Virus record (IMG/VR): IMGVR_UViG_3300010354_000388
Location: 1 to 30,024 of that record
Source of the DNA: a virus
Direction: 5' to 3' (one strand)
DNA: 30,024 nt
Shown here: piece by piece, positions 1 through 8,400 of the stretch
Layout: each line of letters opens with the position of its first letter
Position numbering within the stretch: position 1 is the stretch's first letter
Notes under the pieces: model-generated
Seen by the model: only the letters and a program-made list of their open reading frames with translations
The model's database searches: none
What the model was told of the DNA's origin: nothing
Translations under genes and position numbers: made by a program

Positions 1-147
1 CACGATCTTCACATAGTTCTTGATGAAATACAGCGGGTCTTGGGAGCATTTCACATACTCCTCAATCTGCTCGGGCGAGAAGTTGACATTCACTCCTGCT
101 GCCTTCAGATTGGAGTTGCCCAGATACTTCGTGCTCTTCTTACTCAT
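1..147 (-). CDS. 17: Terminase large subunit gp17, N-terminal 49 residues (partial)
   Basis: The reading frame starts with ATG at 147 and runs off the window edge, leaving exactly 49 codons. The visible N-terminus begins MSKKSTKYLGNSNLKAAG and continues with an FSPEQIEEYVKC segment followed by DPLYFIKNYVKIV. This is the typical start of the large terminase of T4-like phages, the ATPase/nuclease motor that packages DNA at the portal. The ATPase and nuclease domains lie outside the window, so the call rests on this N-terminal signature and on position right after gp16. It overlaps the end of gene 16 by 8 nt, consistent with translational coupling, and a GGAAGA Shine-Dalgarno-like sequence lies 8 nt upstream of the ATG inside gene 16. 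Confidence 0.9.
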   Translation of the reverse strand, partial: MSKKSTKYLGNSNLKAAGVNVNFSPEQIEEYVKCSQDPLYFIKNYVKIV

Positions 148-637
148 TGTTCTTGTCTTCCGCTATGGTGTCACGCACATCAGGGCGATTGTCAAACGCC
201 TTCGTGGACGAACGAGCGGAGTTGATAATGTCCTGTAGTTCCTTCGTGGAACCCACATAGATGGACTGATTGGTAGTGGTGTTGTTCGTGACGCTCTGAT
301 CCACCTTGCGGATGGTTTTCACACGATTGTGCAAGTCCATGAGTTCACGGTTGGTTTCCGATAGGGTCTTGATCATTTGGGCTACCACTTCGTAGGCGCG
401 AGGCGAGTCGCCTTCTTGTGCCACCTGTATCACGCCGTCCAGAGCGTTCTTGCCCATGTCCACAAGTTCGCGCAGATTGTCACGCACCACCTCGTAATCG
501 CTCTTCAGGTCTTTGTCCAACCGCTCGTCCGTGAGTGGAACAGTATCAACCTTCACCAGCGTTGCGTTGGGGGGAACAACAATGGTTTTCTGTGGCTCTG
601 TTTTCAGAGCCTTGTCAATGCTGTCAAATCCACTCAT
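140..637 (-). CDS. 16: Terminase small subunit gp16
   Basis: This 165-aa protein matches the length of T4 gp16 (about 164 aa). The small terminase forms a ring that recognises phage DNA and regulates the gp17 motor. The central part (roughly residues 45-110) is a predicted helical pair with the family pattern DYEVVRDNLRELVDMGKNAL, then PRAYEVVAQMIKTLSETN, then a DLHNRVKTIRK heptad-rich stretch. The C-terminal tail is polar and probably flexible. A strong Shine-Dalgarno (GAGGAG) sits 6 nt before the ATG. The gene lies 10 nt after gene 15 and overlaps gene 17, the T4 order 15-16-17. Confidence 0.92.
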   Translation of the reverse strand: MSGFDSIDKALKTEPQKTIVVPPNATLVKVDTVPLTDERLDKDLKSDYEVVRDNLRELVDMGKNALDGVIQVAQEGDSPRAYEVVAQMIKTLSETNRELMDLHNRVKTIRKVDQSVTNNTTTNQSIYVGSTKELQDIINSARSSTKAFDNRPDVRDTIAEDKNNE

Positions 638-647
638 GGTCTACTCC

Positions 648-1526
648 TCAAATATCCCAATCAACAGTCACGCCAATCACGGGAGAATTCATTCCCGCAG
701 CGTATGTGCTGCCACCAGCATCAGGATCGTTTTGATACACTCGCGCAAACGGTGTGTAGTTGTTTGCATTAGAACTCGCACCGCTTGGTCCACTTATGCC
801 AATGATGACATTTGCGAAAGACGGAACATCGGTGGTGTTTCCGGGACTGTAAGTGATGCCGCCAACAAACTCTGAATCAAACACATTCTGATTCCACAGT
901 GCAGCCTGAACAACGCGGATTTCCTTGTAGTTCTTCTTCGCACCAAACAGGTAGGTTTTCATAGTGAAGTTCAGAGTGAATATGATGGAACGCCGAGTCT
1001 CAAAATCTCCCTCGTAGTCCTCTTCTGACGACACGGAATTCAGGTAGATGGGCACATCTATCTTCTTGTTGATGTCATCAAAGTTCACTGTTGCCACGAA
1101 CTCTGGCGTGAAATAGGGCAGTATCTGTTCCACAATACGCAGCCCGTCTTCCATGTTTCGCACATAGATGTACAGTCCGAAATCAATGTTGTACGGCACT
1201 TCAGCAAATGTGTAGTCAACCTTCGTTGGATTGCTTGTTGTCGGGCGAACAAAAAGCCGATTGGTGCTGTTGCGCTTTCGTGCGGAATCGTACACATATC
1301 CAGTGATCTCAAACGCCATGCGCGGAAGTGTGATCTGATTGGGATTCTGAAACTGTGGATCGCCTGACAACCGAACCTTGTACTTCTCTTTGGGGGCATA
1401 CGAGATGGGCACAAGCATGGTTTTTGTGCCACCGCTTTCAGCCCGATCAATGTAGATTTGGTTGAACAGCGAGCCAAATGCTACCACCATGCGCCGTATA
1501 GAGCCGTTGTAGAACTTGGTGAACAT
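648..1526 (-). CDS. 15: Tail sheath stabiliser / tail terminator gp15
   Basis: This is a 292-aa protein, close to T4 gp15 (about 272 aa). gp15 forms the hexameric ring that caps the tail tube and last sheath ring and joins the tail to the neck. The family-like N-terminus (FYNGSIRRMVVAFGSLFNQI) is followed by a VPISYAPKEKYKVRL segment, a PRMAFEITGYVYDSARK segment around residues 75-95, and a YIYVRNMEDGLRIVEQILPYF stretch around 120-145. These fit the gp15 pattern I recall from T4-like phages. The C-terminal 60 residues are Gly/Ser/Asn-rich and less characteristic. The start ATG overlaps the gene 14 stop by one base (TAATG), with a GGAGGG Shine-Dalgarno about 9 nt upstream. Confidence 0.9.
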   Translation of the reverse strand: MFTKFYNGSIRRMVVAFGSLFNQIYIDRAESGGTKTMLVPISYAPKEKYKVRLSGDPQFQNPNQITLPRMAFEITGYVYDSARKRNSTNRLFVRPTTSNPTKVDYTFAEVPYNIDFGLYIYVRNMEDGLRIVEQILPYFTPEFVATVNFDDINKKIDVPIYLNSVSSEEDYEGDFETRRSIIFTLNFTMKTYLFGAKKNYKEIRVVQAALWNQNVFDSEFVGGITYSPGNTTDVPSFANVIIGISGPSGASSNANNYTPFARVYQNDPDAGGSTYAAGMNSPVIGVTVDWDI

Positions 1527-2416
1527 TAGTAGTTGCCCTCCGAGAACGGATCAACTTCGGTGAAGTCAAATATGTCATCCACCTTTTGCTCCAGTTCCAA
1601 CTGCTCGTTGTCCTGCACATCCTGATGGGACAGCCGTATGTCGGTTTCGTACACGCCGCTGATGGCGTATGTGTATCCGCTGTTCTTGCCCGTGATGATG
1701 TCACCAACCTCAAACTTGCCGCTTTGCATATTGATGCGTGCATAGTAACTACCCGCCACTGGGTGCGGATACGGACGATACTCCACGCGACCGTATGCGT
1801 GCTTGTCTGCGGATGTTCCGCTGTACACCTCTTCACCCGAGTACAGATCACCGATCCATGTGCCAAGCGTGAGTCCAACTGCGTAACTGGACTCAACACT
1901 GACAACCGCATCCAGTTCGGATTCGCCTGTCTGTATCTTCTCTTTGGTGTACTTGAACGCCTCGCACGACAGTTTAAAGCAGTACCGCTCTCCCGCAGGA
2001 TAGAACGGGTTGTCGTGCTCCACGAACTTGATCTCAAACAGGCTATACGGGTAGTCAAAGTAGATGAGATCGCCTTCGCGGGGACGCCCAATCTTCTGTA
2101 TTTCAGGATTGTGCCCCATGACATCCATGAACCGCTTGCGAGACACCACGAACACCGCGTTCTCGCGGATATCCAATCCAAAGCGCGACATTTCTGAATC
2201 GCCTTGATAGCCGTCCGCGTTCTCAAGATACATCTCAATGCGGTTTGCGTCCGTGAATTCGGACACCTCTTCACCCAAAATCAGGTCTTCCGTCACTTTC
2301 TCTCGCGGAATGTACAGCATCTCGTGACCGTGGATTTTGATAGCCTCGGTCGTGAGAGATTCAAGAAGGCTTTGCTCGCCCTTCTTGTTGCGGCGAAAGT
2401 ACGGGTTTACTGTCAT
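1526..2416 (-). CDS. 14: Neck protein gp14
   Basis: This is a 296-aa protein, somewhat longer than T4 gp14 (about 256 aa). gp14 acts with gp13 in the neck, sealing the DNA-filled head and forming the docking site for the tail. The N-terminus NPYFRRNKKGEQSLLESL, then EAIKIHGHEMLYIPRE, EDLILGEE, NRIEMYLEN and a RFGLDIRENAVFVVSRKRF segment (about residues 80-105) form the characteristic gp14 pattern. A GDLIYFDYPYSLFEIKFVEHDNPFY segment follows. The gene starts 2 nt after the gene 13 stop, with a CAGGAT Shine-Dalgarno, and touches gene 15. A long out-of-frame shadow reading frame lies inside it and is not a gene. Confidence 0.92.
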   Translation of the reverse strand: MTVNPYFRRNKKGEQSLLESLTTEAIKIHGHEMLYIPREKVTEDLILGEEVSEFTDANRIEMYLENADGYQGDSEMSRFGLDIRENAVFVVSRKRFMDVMGHNPEIQKIGRPREGDLIYFDYPYSLFEIKFVEHDNPFYPAGERYCFKLSCEAFKYTKEKIQTGESELDAVVSVESSYAVGLTLGTWIGDLYSGEEVYSGTSADKHAYGRVEYRPYPHPVAGSYYARINMQSGKFEVGDIITGKNSGYTYAISGVYETDIRLSHQDVQDNEQLELEQKVDDIFDFTEVDPFSEGNY

Positions 2417-2418
2417 GC

Positions 2419-3183
2419 TTATCCTGTGATGAAGTCAGGCGGCTCTTGGTACTTCAACAGCACATCTTCCTCTATTGCGCGTATGGCTTCGGTGGCTTCC
2501 TCGTAAATGCGTGTGCCGTTGAATGTAATGTTGCCTGGCAGGGGAATGCCTTCATACTTGGACATATTTGCCCCCCACTGCTGCTTTATGAGTGCAGTGG
2601 CGTACTTCTTAAGCATGGGGTCGTTCCACGCCTCGCTGTACTCCGCAGGATCAACAATGGCATACGCCTCTACAAGTATCCATTGACCCGGCGCAAAATC
2701 GCTCCAGTTCATGTCCAACTGCAAGCGGTTCTTGTACTTGTTGAATCGTATCTGCTTCTCGGGATCAAGAAGTTGCTGCAACATTTCAATGTACTGCATG
2801 GTGGACACATAGTAGTTCATGTTCATGTTGCCTGTCCGCAACCCGTAGAAGTCCGTGAGTGCCATCTGATAGCGGATATTGAAGATGTTGTTGATCTGTA
2901 GGTTGAACCCTACTTGAAACACCCGCAGGACATTGGAAATCTTTGGACCGTTTGCGTCAAGCGTATCAGTGTCAATGTACTGATTGGTGATGTCCTGCTG
3001 CGTGATCTGATACTTCCAGTACTGCCTCTGCATACCGAGCGAGTTCCAGTCATTGAAATACTGAACTGCTTGGTCTATGCGGTCTTCCACCTGTGCGTCA
3101 TCCACATTGATGTCAATAACGGGCGCACCAAGTGCGCGTAGGCAGTACTCTTTGAATTCTTGTCGTGTGGTAGGCTTCGCCAT
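2419..3183 (-). CDS. 13: Neck protein gp13
   Basis: This 254-aa protein is shorter than T4 gp13 (about 309 aa). gp13 binds the portal side of the neck during head completion. The N-terminus TRQEFKEYCLRALGAPVIDI followed by NVDDAQVEDRIDQAVQYFND is the recognisable gp13 signature. The middle has the common YYVSTMQYIEMLQQLL stretch and an LDMNWSDFAPGQWILVEAYAI strand region. It is the first gene of the neck/packaging segment. It has its own strong Shine-Dalgarno (AAAGGAG, 6 nt before ATG) and a late-promoter-like box 18 nt upstream, so it can probably be transcribed independently of the variable adhesin block before it. Confidence 0.9.
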   Translation of the reverse strand: MAKPTTRQEFKEYCLRALGAPVIDINVDDAQVEDRIDQAVQYFNDWNSLGMQRQYWKYQITQQDITNQYIDTDTLDANGPKISNVLRVFQVGFNLQINNIFNIRYQMALTDFYGLRTGNMNMNYYVSTMQYIEMLQQLLDPEKQIRFNKYKNRLQLDMNWSDFAPGQWILVEAYAIVDPAEYSEAWNDPMLKKYATALIKQQWGANMSKYEGIPLPGNITFNGTRIYEEATEAIRAIEEDVLLKYQEPPDFITG

Positions 3184-3201
3184 CCGTGTCTCCTTTCAGA
3201 G

Positions 3202-3209
3202 TATTTAGG
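3202..3209 (-). promoter_or_regulatory. Late-promoter-like box upstream of gene 13
   Basis: On the minus strand the octamer reads CCTAAATA, followed by CTCTGAA. It differs from the T4 late consensus TATAAATA at the first two positions. It lies 18 nt before the gene 13 ATG, so transcription would start near 3196, at the edge of the AAAGGAG Shine-Dalgarno. The 13-mer TAAATACTCTGAA (3195-3207) is repeated exactly near the box at 14787, which supports a shared control element. Promoter activity is inferred. Confidence 0.5.
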
Positions 3210-3211
3210 AG

Positions 3212-3234
3212 ATCGGAACGGCTAATTTTCCGAT
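3212..3234 (-). other. Hairpin at the adhesin/neck module junction
   Basis: ATCGGAA (minus strand, 3234-3228) pairs perfectly with TTCCGAT (3218-3212), a 7-bp stem around a 9-nt loop. The TAG stop of the 88-aa gene falls in the loop. No run of T follows on the minus strand, so it is not a standard intrinsic terminator. It ends two bases before the late-promoter-like box. It could weakly terminate or stabilise the 3' end of the upstream transcript, or could be chance. Confidence 0.3.
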
Positions 3235-3488
3235 TCGCTTTTCAACCGCATTACAAGCCTAGCCAGTTCACCTTCTCGCTCACATATGCTGTCGCAATAC
3301 GGGTCAACAAGTTTCAAATACAGTGTGTTGTTGCCGTCCGTGATGTAATGCCGAACACCGCGCTCGTACACTCTGCTGGAGAAGCCCCAAGGAACACAGT
3401 AGTTGGGTTCAACTTTCAGAAAATCTTCAAAGGCGTAGGTGTTTTCATTCAACTGTATTGTTGAACGGTCATAATGTACGAGTTTCAT
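3222..3488 (-). CDS. Hypothetical protein, 88 aa
   Basis: I do not recognise this 88-aa protein. It has no membrane segment or signal peptide. It is rich in aromatic and charged residues, with the stretch VPWGFSSRVYERGVRHYITD in the middle and a charged, probably helical C-terminus (EREGELARLVMRL). Three cysteines (about positions 31, 64, 68) are present without a clear metal-site pattern. Evidence that it is real: it fills the space between the LamG protein (stop 16 nt upstream) and gene 13, and a good Shine-Dalgarno CGGAGTG lies 4 nt before the ATG. As the last gene of the adhesin block it might be a fibre-assembly helper, but that is only a guess from position. Confidence 0.7.
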   Translation of the reverse strand: MKLVHYDRSTIQLNENTYAFEDFLKVEPNYCVPWGFSSRVYERGVRHYITDGNNTLYLKLVDPYCDSICEREGELARLVMRLKSESEN

Positions 3489-3504
3489 TTAACACTCCGA
3501 TTTA

Positions 3505-5412
3505 TCAATCCAAAGGACCAGCGAGCGTAAAGTTACTTGTCTTGGGCAAATACTTTGATTCTGGATTGTTGGATACTTTGGTGGATTTAGCCTTGGTGGA
3601 CACCAACACAGCCGGATTACTCTGCGAATACGGAGCAAGTTTAAGAACCGCACCAGTTGTGCTTATGCCTTGAATTGAGTTCAAAGACTGATGGGTGGTT
3701 GAGGAGTTTATTGTGCCCGTTATCTGTGAGACAAGAGTATTCATGTCTGTTCTGTATGTAACAACATCTTCGTACAGTTCTTTCACATATGTGGTTCCAA
3801 AATTGTTTTGTACACCATAATAATCCTCAATAACTGTATTGCCCGTGTAACCAACAACAACAATGTTGTCGTATAGATTTTTCAGGTAATCAATATTTGT
3901 CTGAACCGGCAGGAACGAAAAAGTCGTTCCAGTCCATCCACTGCTGAACAGTTTCGGGAAGTCTCCAGAGTTTCCAGAACTACCCTGCATGACTGTGATA
4001 CCAAACAGGAAATAATTCGTGTGTTGCAAAGCGTTCAGTCTTTGCTGACGGGCTGCGGTTATTCCAGTCAGTTGGGTCACGGAAGAAATCTCAAAGCACC
4101 CACCCGATTCCATCCCGAACAACCTGCCTCCAGAACCACCAGTGGCTGTGAATCCGCTGCACACTCCGCTAAACAGTGTTATACCAAGAACACTAGACTG
4201 CTCTCGCGTAATTGCTCCAACACCGAGCACAGCGGCATCCCCATTAAAATATGTGCAAGACCCTGAAACACGGCACAGCGTGTCCACAGGGAACAGCGAT
4301 GTCCCGAAAGGACCGTTCATCGACAACAGGTAAACCGTGTAGTCTCCTGCTTGGTCTGCTTCAAACGGATTTTCAGCAGTGCTACCCATAAAAGCGTAGT
4401 TTGCAAGAGCAAGCGTCACTCCGCCCATGCGGATGTGGACATCTTCAAGCCATCCCTTGAGGGGATAGTCTCCTGACGCACCGCTTCCAATCATCAGAGG
4501 TGCTGTGCTGTTCCGAATCCAGCCAGAAAGACCAGATGCGCTGTACAATGAGGTTCCGTTCCAATAAGTCTTAACGGTCGCAGATCCACCTTGTGAAGCC
4601 CAAGCAATGGCAAAGTGGTTCCACTGTCCAGTGCTTATCCCTGATGGAGACACATTCACGATTCCCTGATACCCAGCAGAAGCATAAGATGCGGCAGAGT
4701 AATGGAACTGCACTTGATCTGATGATGTGTCGTACTCAAGACGGAAAGAGTCGTTTGTGCTGCCAACCACCCCGTCCGCACTTCTGGTAACGATTATTGG
4801 ATCGTAATTGTTGCTTGGTTCTTGTTCAAAATACATCCACCCCTCAAGCAAGAAATACGGAGTAGAAGCAGATGTGGTGAAAGCGGGCAACTGTATTCCT
4901 GCTGCTTTCTGTGATGCAGTGTCATTCAGTGTTCCTGCAAATTTTGCTGCACGAGAACCAATTCCTCCGCTCTCTCCAATCGAACCTATTGAGGGCACAA
5001 ATGTGTCAAGCGTTACTCCACCAACCACATAGTTGTTCACTATTGTGGGGGTTATTGTTGACTGAAACACCGGCTCGCCCATGATAAATGTTCCGAGCAA
5101 TGCTCCACGAACAATTTGTTCTGTCAGAGGATTTATGGAAACGGAAAAAGATGATGACGGCGAAGTGGTAGGCAAAATCACTTCAGGATCAACGGTTTCG
5201 GATGAACCAGGTTCTGCCAAAATGTCTATGAATACTTGGGTTGCTCTAACCGAATCGTTCAGGGTGTATTCTACGCTCTGTCCGGACAGAGTGTCATCCA
5301 GCAGAATTGTTTTTTCCGAGTATTGAGTCGGAATGTAGTTTTCTGGATCGGTGATCGGTGTGGTCCGAACGACGGAACCATCCGAATTTAGATAAATTAG
5401 GGCTTTAGCCAT
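3505..5412 (-). CDS. Tail adhesin with LamG/concanavalin A-like domain
   Basis: This 635-aa structural protein is probably exposed on the tail. Residues about 1-150 are an unassigned N-terminal part rich in Ser/Thr, likely the attachment region. Residues about 156-345 look like a LamG / concanavalin A-like jelly roll: AAKFAG, then PYFLLEGWMYFE, SFRLEYDTSSDQVQFHYS, the hallmark TGQWNHFAIAW with a following KTYWNGT, and finally GWLEDVHIRMG. Such domains often bind glycans, which would suit a receptor-binding role. The remaining ~290 residues are unassigned; near the end there are alternating polar segments that may trimerise. It starts 11 nt after the tailspike-like gene, with a weak GAGAA Shine-Dalgarno. 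The substrate cannot be predicted. Confidence 0.75.
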   Translation of the reverse strand: MAKALIYLNSDGSVVRTTPITDPENYIPTQYSEKTILLDDTLSGQSVEYTLNDSVRATQVFIDILAEPGSSETVDPEVILPTTSPSSSFSVSINPLTEQIVRGALLGTFIMGEPVFQSTITPTIVNNYVVGGVTLDTFVPSIGSIGESGGIGSRAAKFAGTLNDTASQKAAGIQLPAFTTSASTPYFLLEGWMYFEQEPSNNYDPIIVTRSADGVVGSTNDSFRLEYDTSSDQVQFHYSAASYASAGYQGIVNVSPSGISTGQWNHFAIAWASQGGSATVKTYWNGTSLYSASGLSGWIRNSTAPLMIGSGASGDYPLKGWLEDVHIRMGGVTLALANYAFMGSTAENPFEADQAGDYTVYLLSMNGPFGTSLFPVDTLCRVSGSCTYFNGDAAVLGVGAITREQSSVLGITLFSGVCSGFTATGGSGGRLFGMESGGCFEISSVTQLTGITAARQQRLNALQHTNYFLFGITVMQGSSGNSGDFPKLFSSGWTGTTFSFLPVQTNIDYLKNLYDNIVVVGYTGNTVIEDYYGVQNNFGTTYVKELYEDVVTYRTDMNTLVSQITGTINSSTTHQSLNSIQGISTTGAVLKLAPYSQSNPAVLVSTKAKSTKVSNNPESKYLPKTSNFTLAGPLD

Positions 5413-5423
5413 GTGAGTTCTCG

Positions 5424-8400
5424 TTAAAGGCTACCGTAATAATAGGTGGATACCTGTGGACCAGGATATCCATTTACATATCCCGTGTATACAGCCGCAC
5501 CGGTGTATCCTGGCGGGTCTGCCGTGAACCCTCCCGACCGCTGCGGTCTTAGAGTGTTGAACACAGCAGGACTATACCAGTCTTCTGAAGCGGCGGGACC
5601 AAGGGTAAAACCGATACGACTCATATACAACCCATTGTTGCTTCCATTGGTAGGAGTGCTGGTGCCGTACCATCCATGCAGATTTCTCGTCTTGCCGGTT
5701 CCGGTTGGATACGCAATAAACCACATGGACGCACCACGGGGAGAGTTGTAGAGCAGTTGCTGATTGTTTGTAGCATTCGTTCCATACGGCTGTCTGGTCA
5801 TCAAACCAGGTGCTCCACTTCCCGCAAGACCCGCTTTAACCTGTGTTGTGTTCCAGAAATTCATAAGTGAACCGTATCCGTGAAGTTTGGCGTTCAAGTA
5901 CACGGAAAGTTCTGCACCCTTGGTTGTAGTATCATTAGTGGTATCAGCGTATGCCGTGCTGTCCACCCCGCCTTCGTACCCAACAATAAAGGGGTAATTG
6001 CCTTTATCATCACTGGTCAGATGCAGTTCACCGTCGTGGCTGATTCGTGGACAGTTGACCAAAGAACTGCTGTCAAACACGGTTTTTATGGTAGGTTCTG
6101 GTCCAAGAGTAGTTCCCAATCCCAGTGTGTATCCACCAAATTGTGCAGAACTTGTGATTGCGCGCCGGGCAAGTGGTGAATTTATCGACACCGCAGTTCC
6201 AGCAAATGTTAGTTTGCCCGAATAACCAACAAACACAGGATACGCACCACGCGAGTTAATCGAATCATATCCAAACAACTGACACTGCCTGGTCAACAGC
6301 GCATTGGCTGAATCAATCACTTCCATTTTGGAATTTTCAATATACAGATTTGTGTGCGCGCCGTTCATAATGTGCATTAAACTGCCTCGACCGTACCAGT
6401 TAGAAGCCGAAAGCATATAGATTTGGATGTAATTCTTTCCGCTCATGTCCAGCGTTCCGCTGTGCGTACATCTGCTGGTTCGCAGATTTATGCCGTACCC
6501 CTGAGCGTTGTAATAGTGGCTCAAGAATGTTGATGGTAGACTGTCTTTTGCCCAAGGACCGTAAATTCCGTATGAAAAGCCCATTCCCGATTTGCTGAGT
6601 GTCAAAGTAATACCTGCGGGAGTTCGGAAAAAACAACCATTTGGACCAACTGCATAGCCACCAGGCGCGGTGATTCCCTCTGCAATATCCTGATACGCAT
6701 AGAACTCCAGCGTGTTTCCTGCTGCGAAAAAGTTCTTCAGAGTGAGGTAAGAGTCGTTCTGATGCTGATTCAACATGATTCCATAAGCCAACACGGGCTG
6801 ATTTTGTATTGAAGCCAGTGTCGGGGCAGTTCCAGAAGAAACAGTTACGGTTGTACCTGCGTTGGTCCATCCTGTTTCCTCATTTGCTGGTGAAGCCACG
6901 CTTGCGAATGTTTCTCCGTTGGTGGTAACATACAGTATTCTGGCAAAGGGTGTTCTTCCGCCGCTTGGCGTTACTGAATACGCCACTATGCTTGAATAGG
7001 TTACACCTCTGCCTCCACTGTTATTCAACACGCTCGGGTGCAAGAACATGGCTGTTGCGCCACCGAAAACCGTTGCACCGGAAAACACCGGAAGGGTCAA
7101 AGACAATCTTACACCACCTGGCAGAGCACCGTAATTATGCACGGCGGTGGACGGCAAGTTTATTTCACTTTGATTTGCGATGATTCCACTGTGACCGTTC
7201 CAAGGAGATGTTTGTATCCATATGTTGAACAAGCCATACAACAACGACCGGGGCACAAGAGCGGTGCTTGCGTCAAAACTTTCAAGCAAAGAAATCTTTG
7301 AGCCAGCATCACAGTGTATGCCACCGCCGTTCGTGGTCAAAAATATTGGGGTGTTGTACAATCGACCCAACTCAGCATAAGTATTGGGGGTTCCAGCCAG
7401 TTGCGCTCCCTGCCTGTTGTAATAAGAGTCTTCTTCAAACACTAGGTCTGCACCCAGTTCAGAACCGTCAGTAATCATTATTGCGGCGGAGTTGGTGACC
7501 GTTCCCCAACCAACCATTCCTAGATTTCGTATCTTTACTTTTGCGCCGTTCAGCAGCATCATTCCAGCAAACGAACGGGTTCTGTTGTCGTATATTGCGG
7601 TTCCGGCAGCAGTGTCCATCATGTGACACGGTGCAAGAGTTTGACCATTGGGCAACCGCGAATACGATATGCCTTCTATGTCGCCGTTGACCAGCATGAT
7701 ATTGCGTATTGCCCCCACTCGTCCACCGTCAATCAAGAACGGAACAGGTTTTTGCTGATAACCGTCACCTGTGGCTGACTGTGCGTACACCTTGATGACC
7801 ACAGGGAAATTCGTTAGTACATGGGGGTCGTCAGTGATGTGAACATCGCCTGACTCACGATCCGGATAACTAAGACTCACACCACCAGGAATCACTGAAG
7901 TGGGTGGATACACACCATAAGTTACTGCACCATTGTCGTTTCCCCATGTGGTCCCTACAAGTGTGCAGTTGTCCAAAACCCCTAGCGTGGGACCGTAGTA
8001 TCCATTTGGTTCACTGTACTGAGGCTCAGGATAGTTGTTTGGTATAATTACCGTACCAGAACCAATAAAAGACAGAGTGTTGTCCAGTCCCCCGTTTACT
8101 TTTCCGTTGAGTGTTGTGCCCGGATACACTGCAATACGAGCGTCCAGGTTCAGGTTCTTGAACTGCAAACGAAGATCGTTTGAATTTGCACTGGCATTTT
8201 CTATGCGTGCAATACCCTGTATTCCCTTTGCTTCCTCATATGAAAGCCCGTGATTCAGATGTGAACGGAACCACGGTGAACCAGAAGACATACTGTATCT
8301 GCCATTGGTGTAGATTCCGTTGTATAAGTCAGTATAACTTCTGTTGCACGGCGTGCTTTGAGCAGCGTTAACGATGGACACATAGCCCATTTCGTCCTGT

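Noticed and set aside
1586-2197. Plus-strand open frame of 203 aa opposite gene 14
   Set aside because: It lies entirely antisense to a well-supported gp14 gene and its protein has no recognisable pattern. It is a shadow frame produced by codon bias.
1447-2274. Minus-strand 275-aa frame overlapping genes 14 and 15
   Set aside because: It is out of frame with gp14 and gp15, both of which are recognised, and its Arg/Ser/Thr-rich sequence is typical of a frame-shifted reading.
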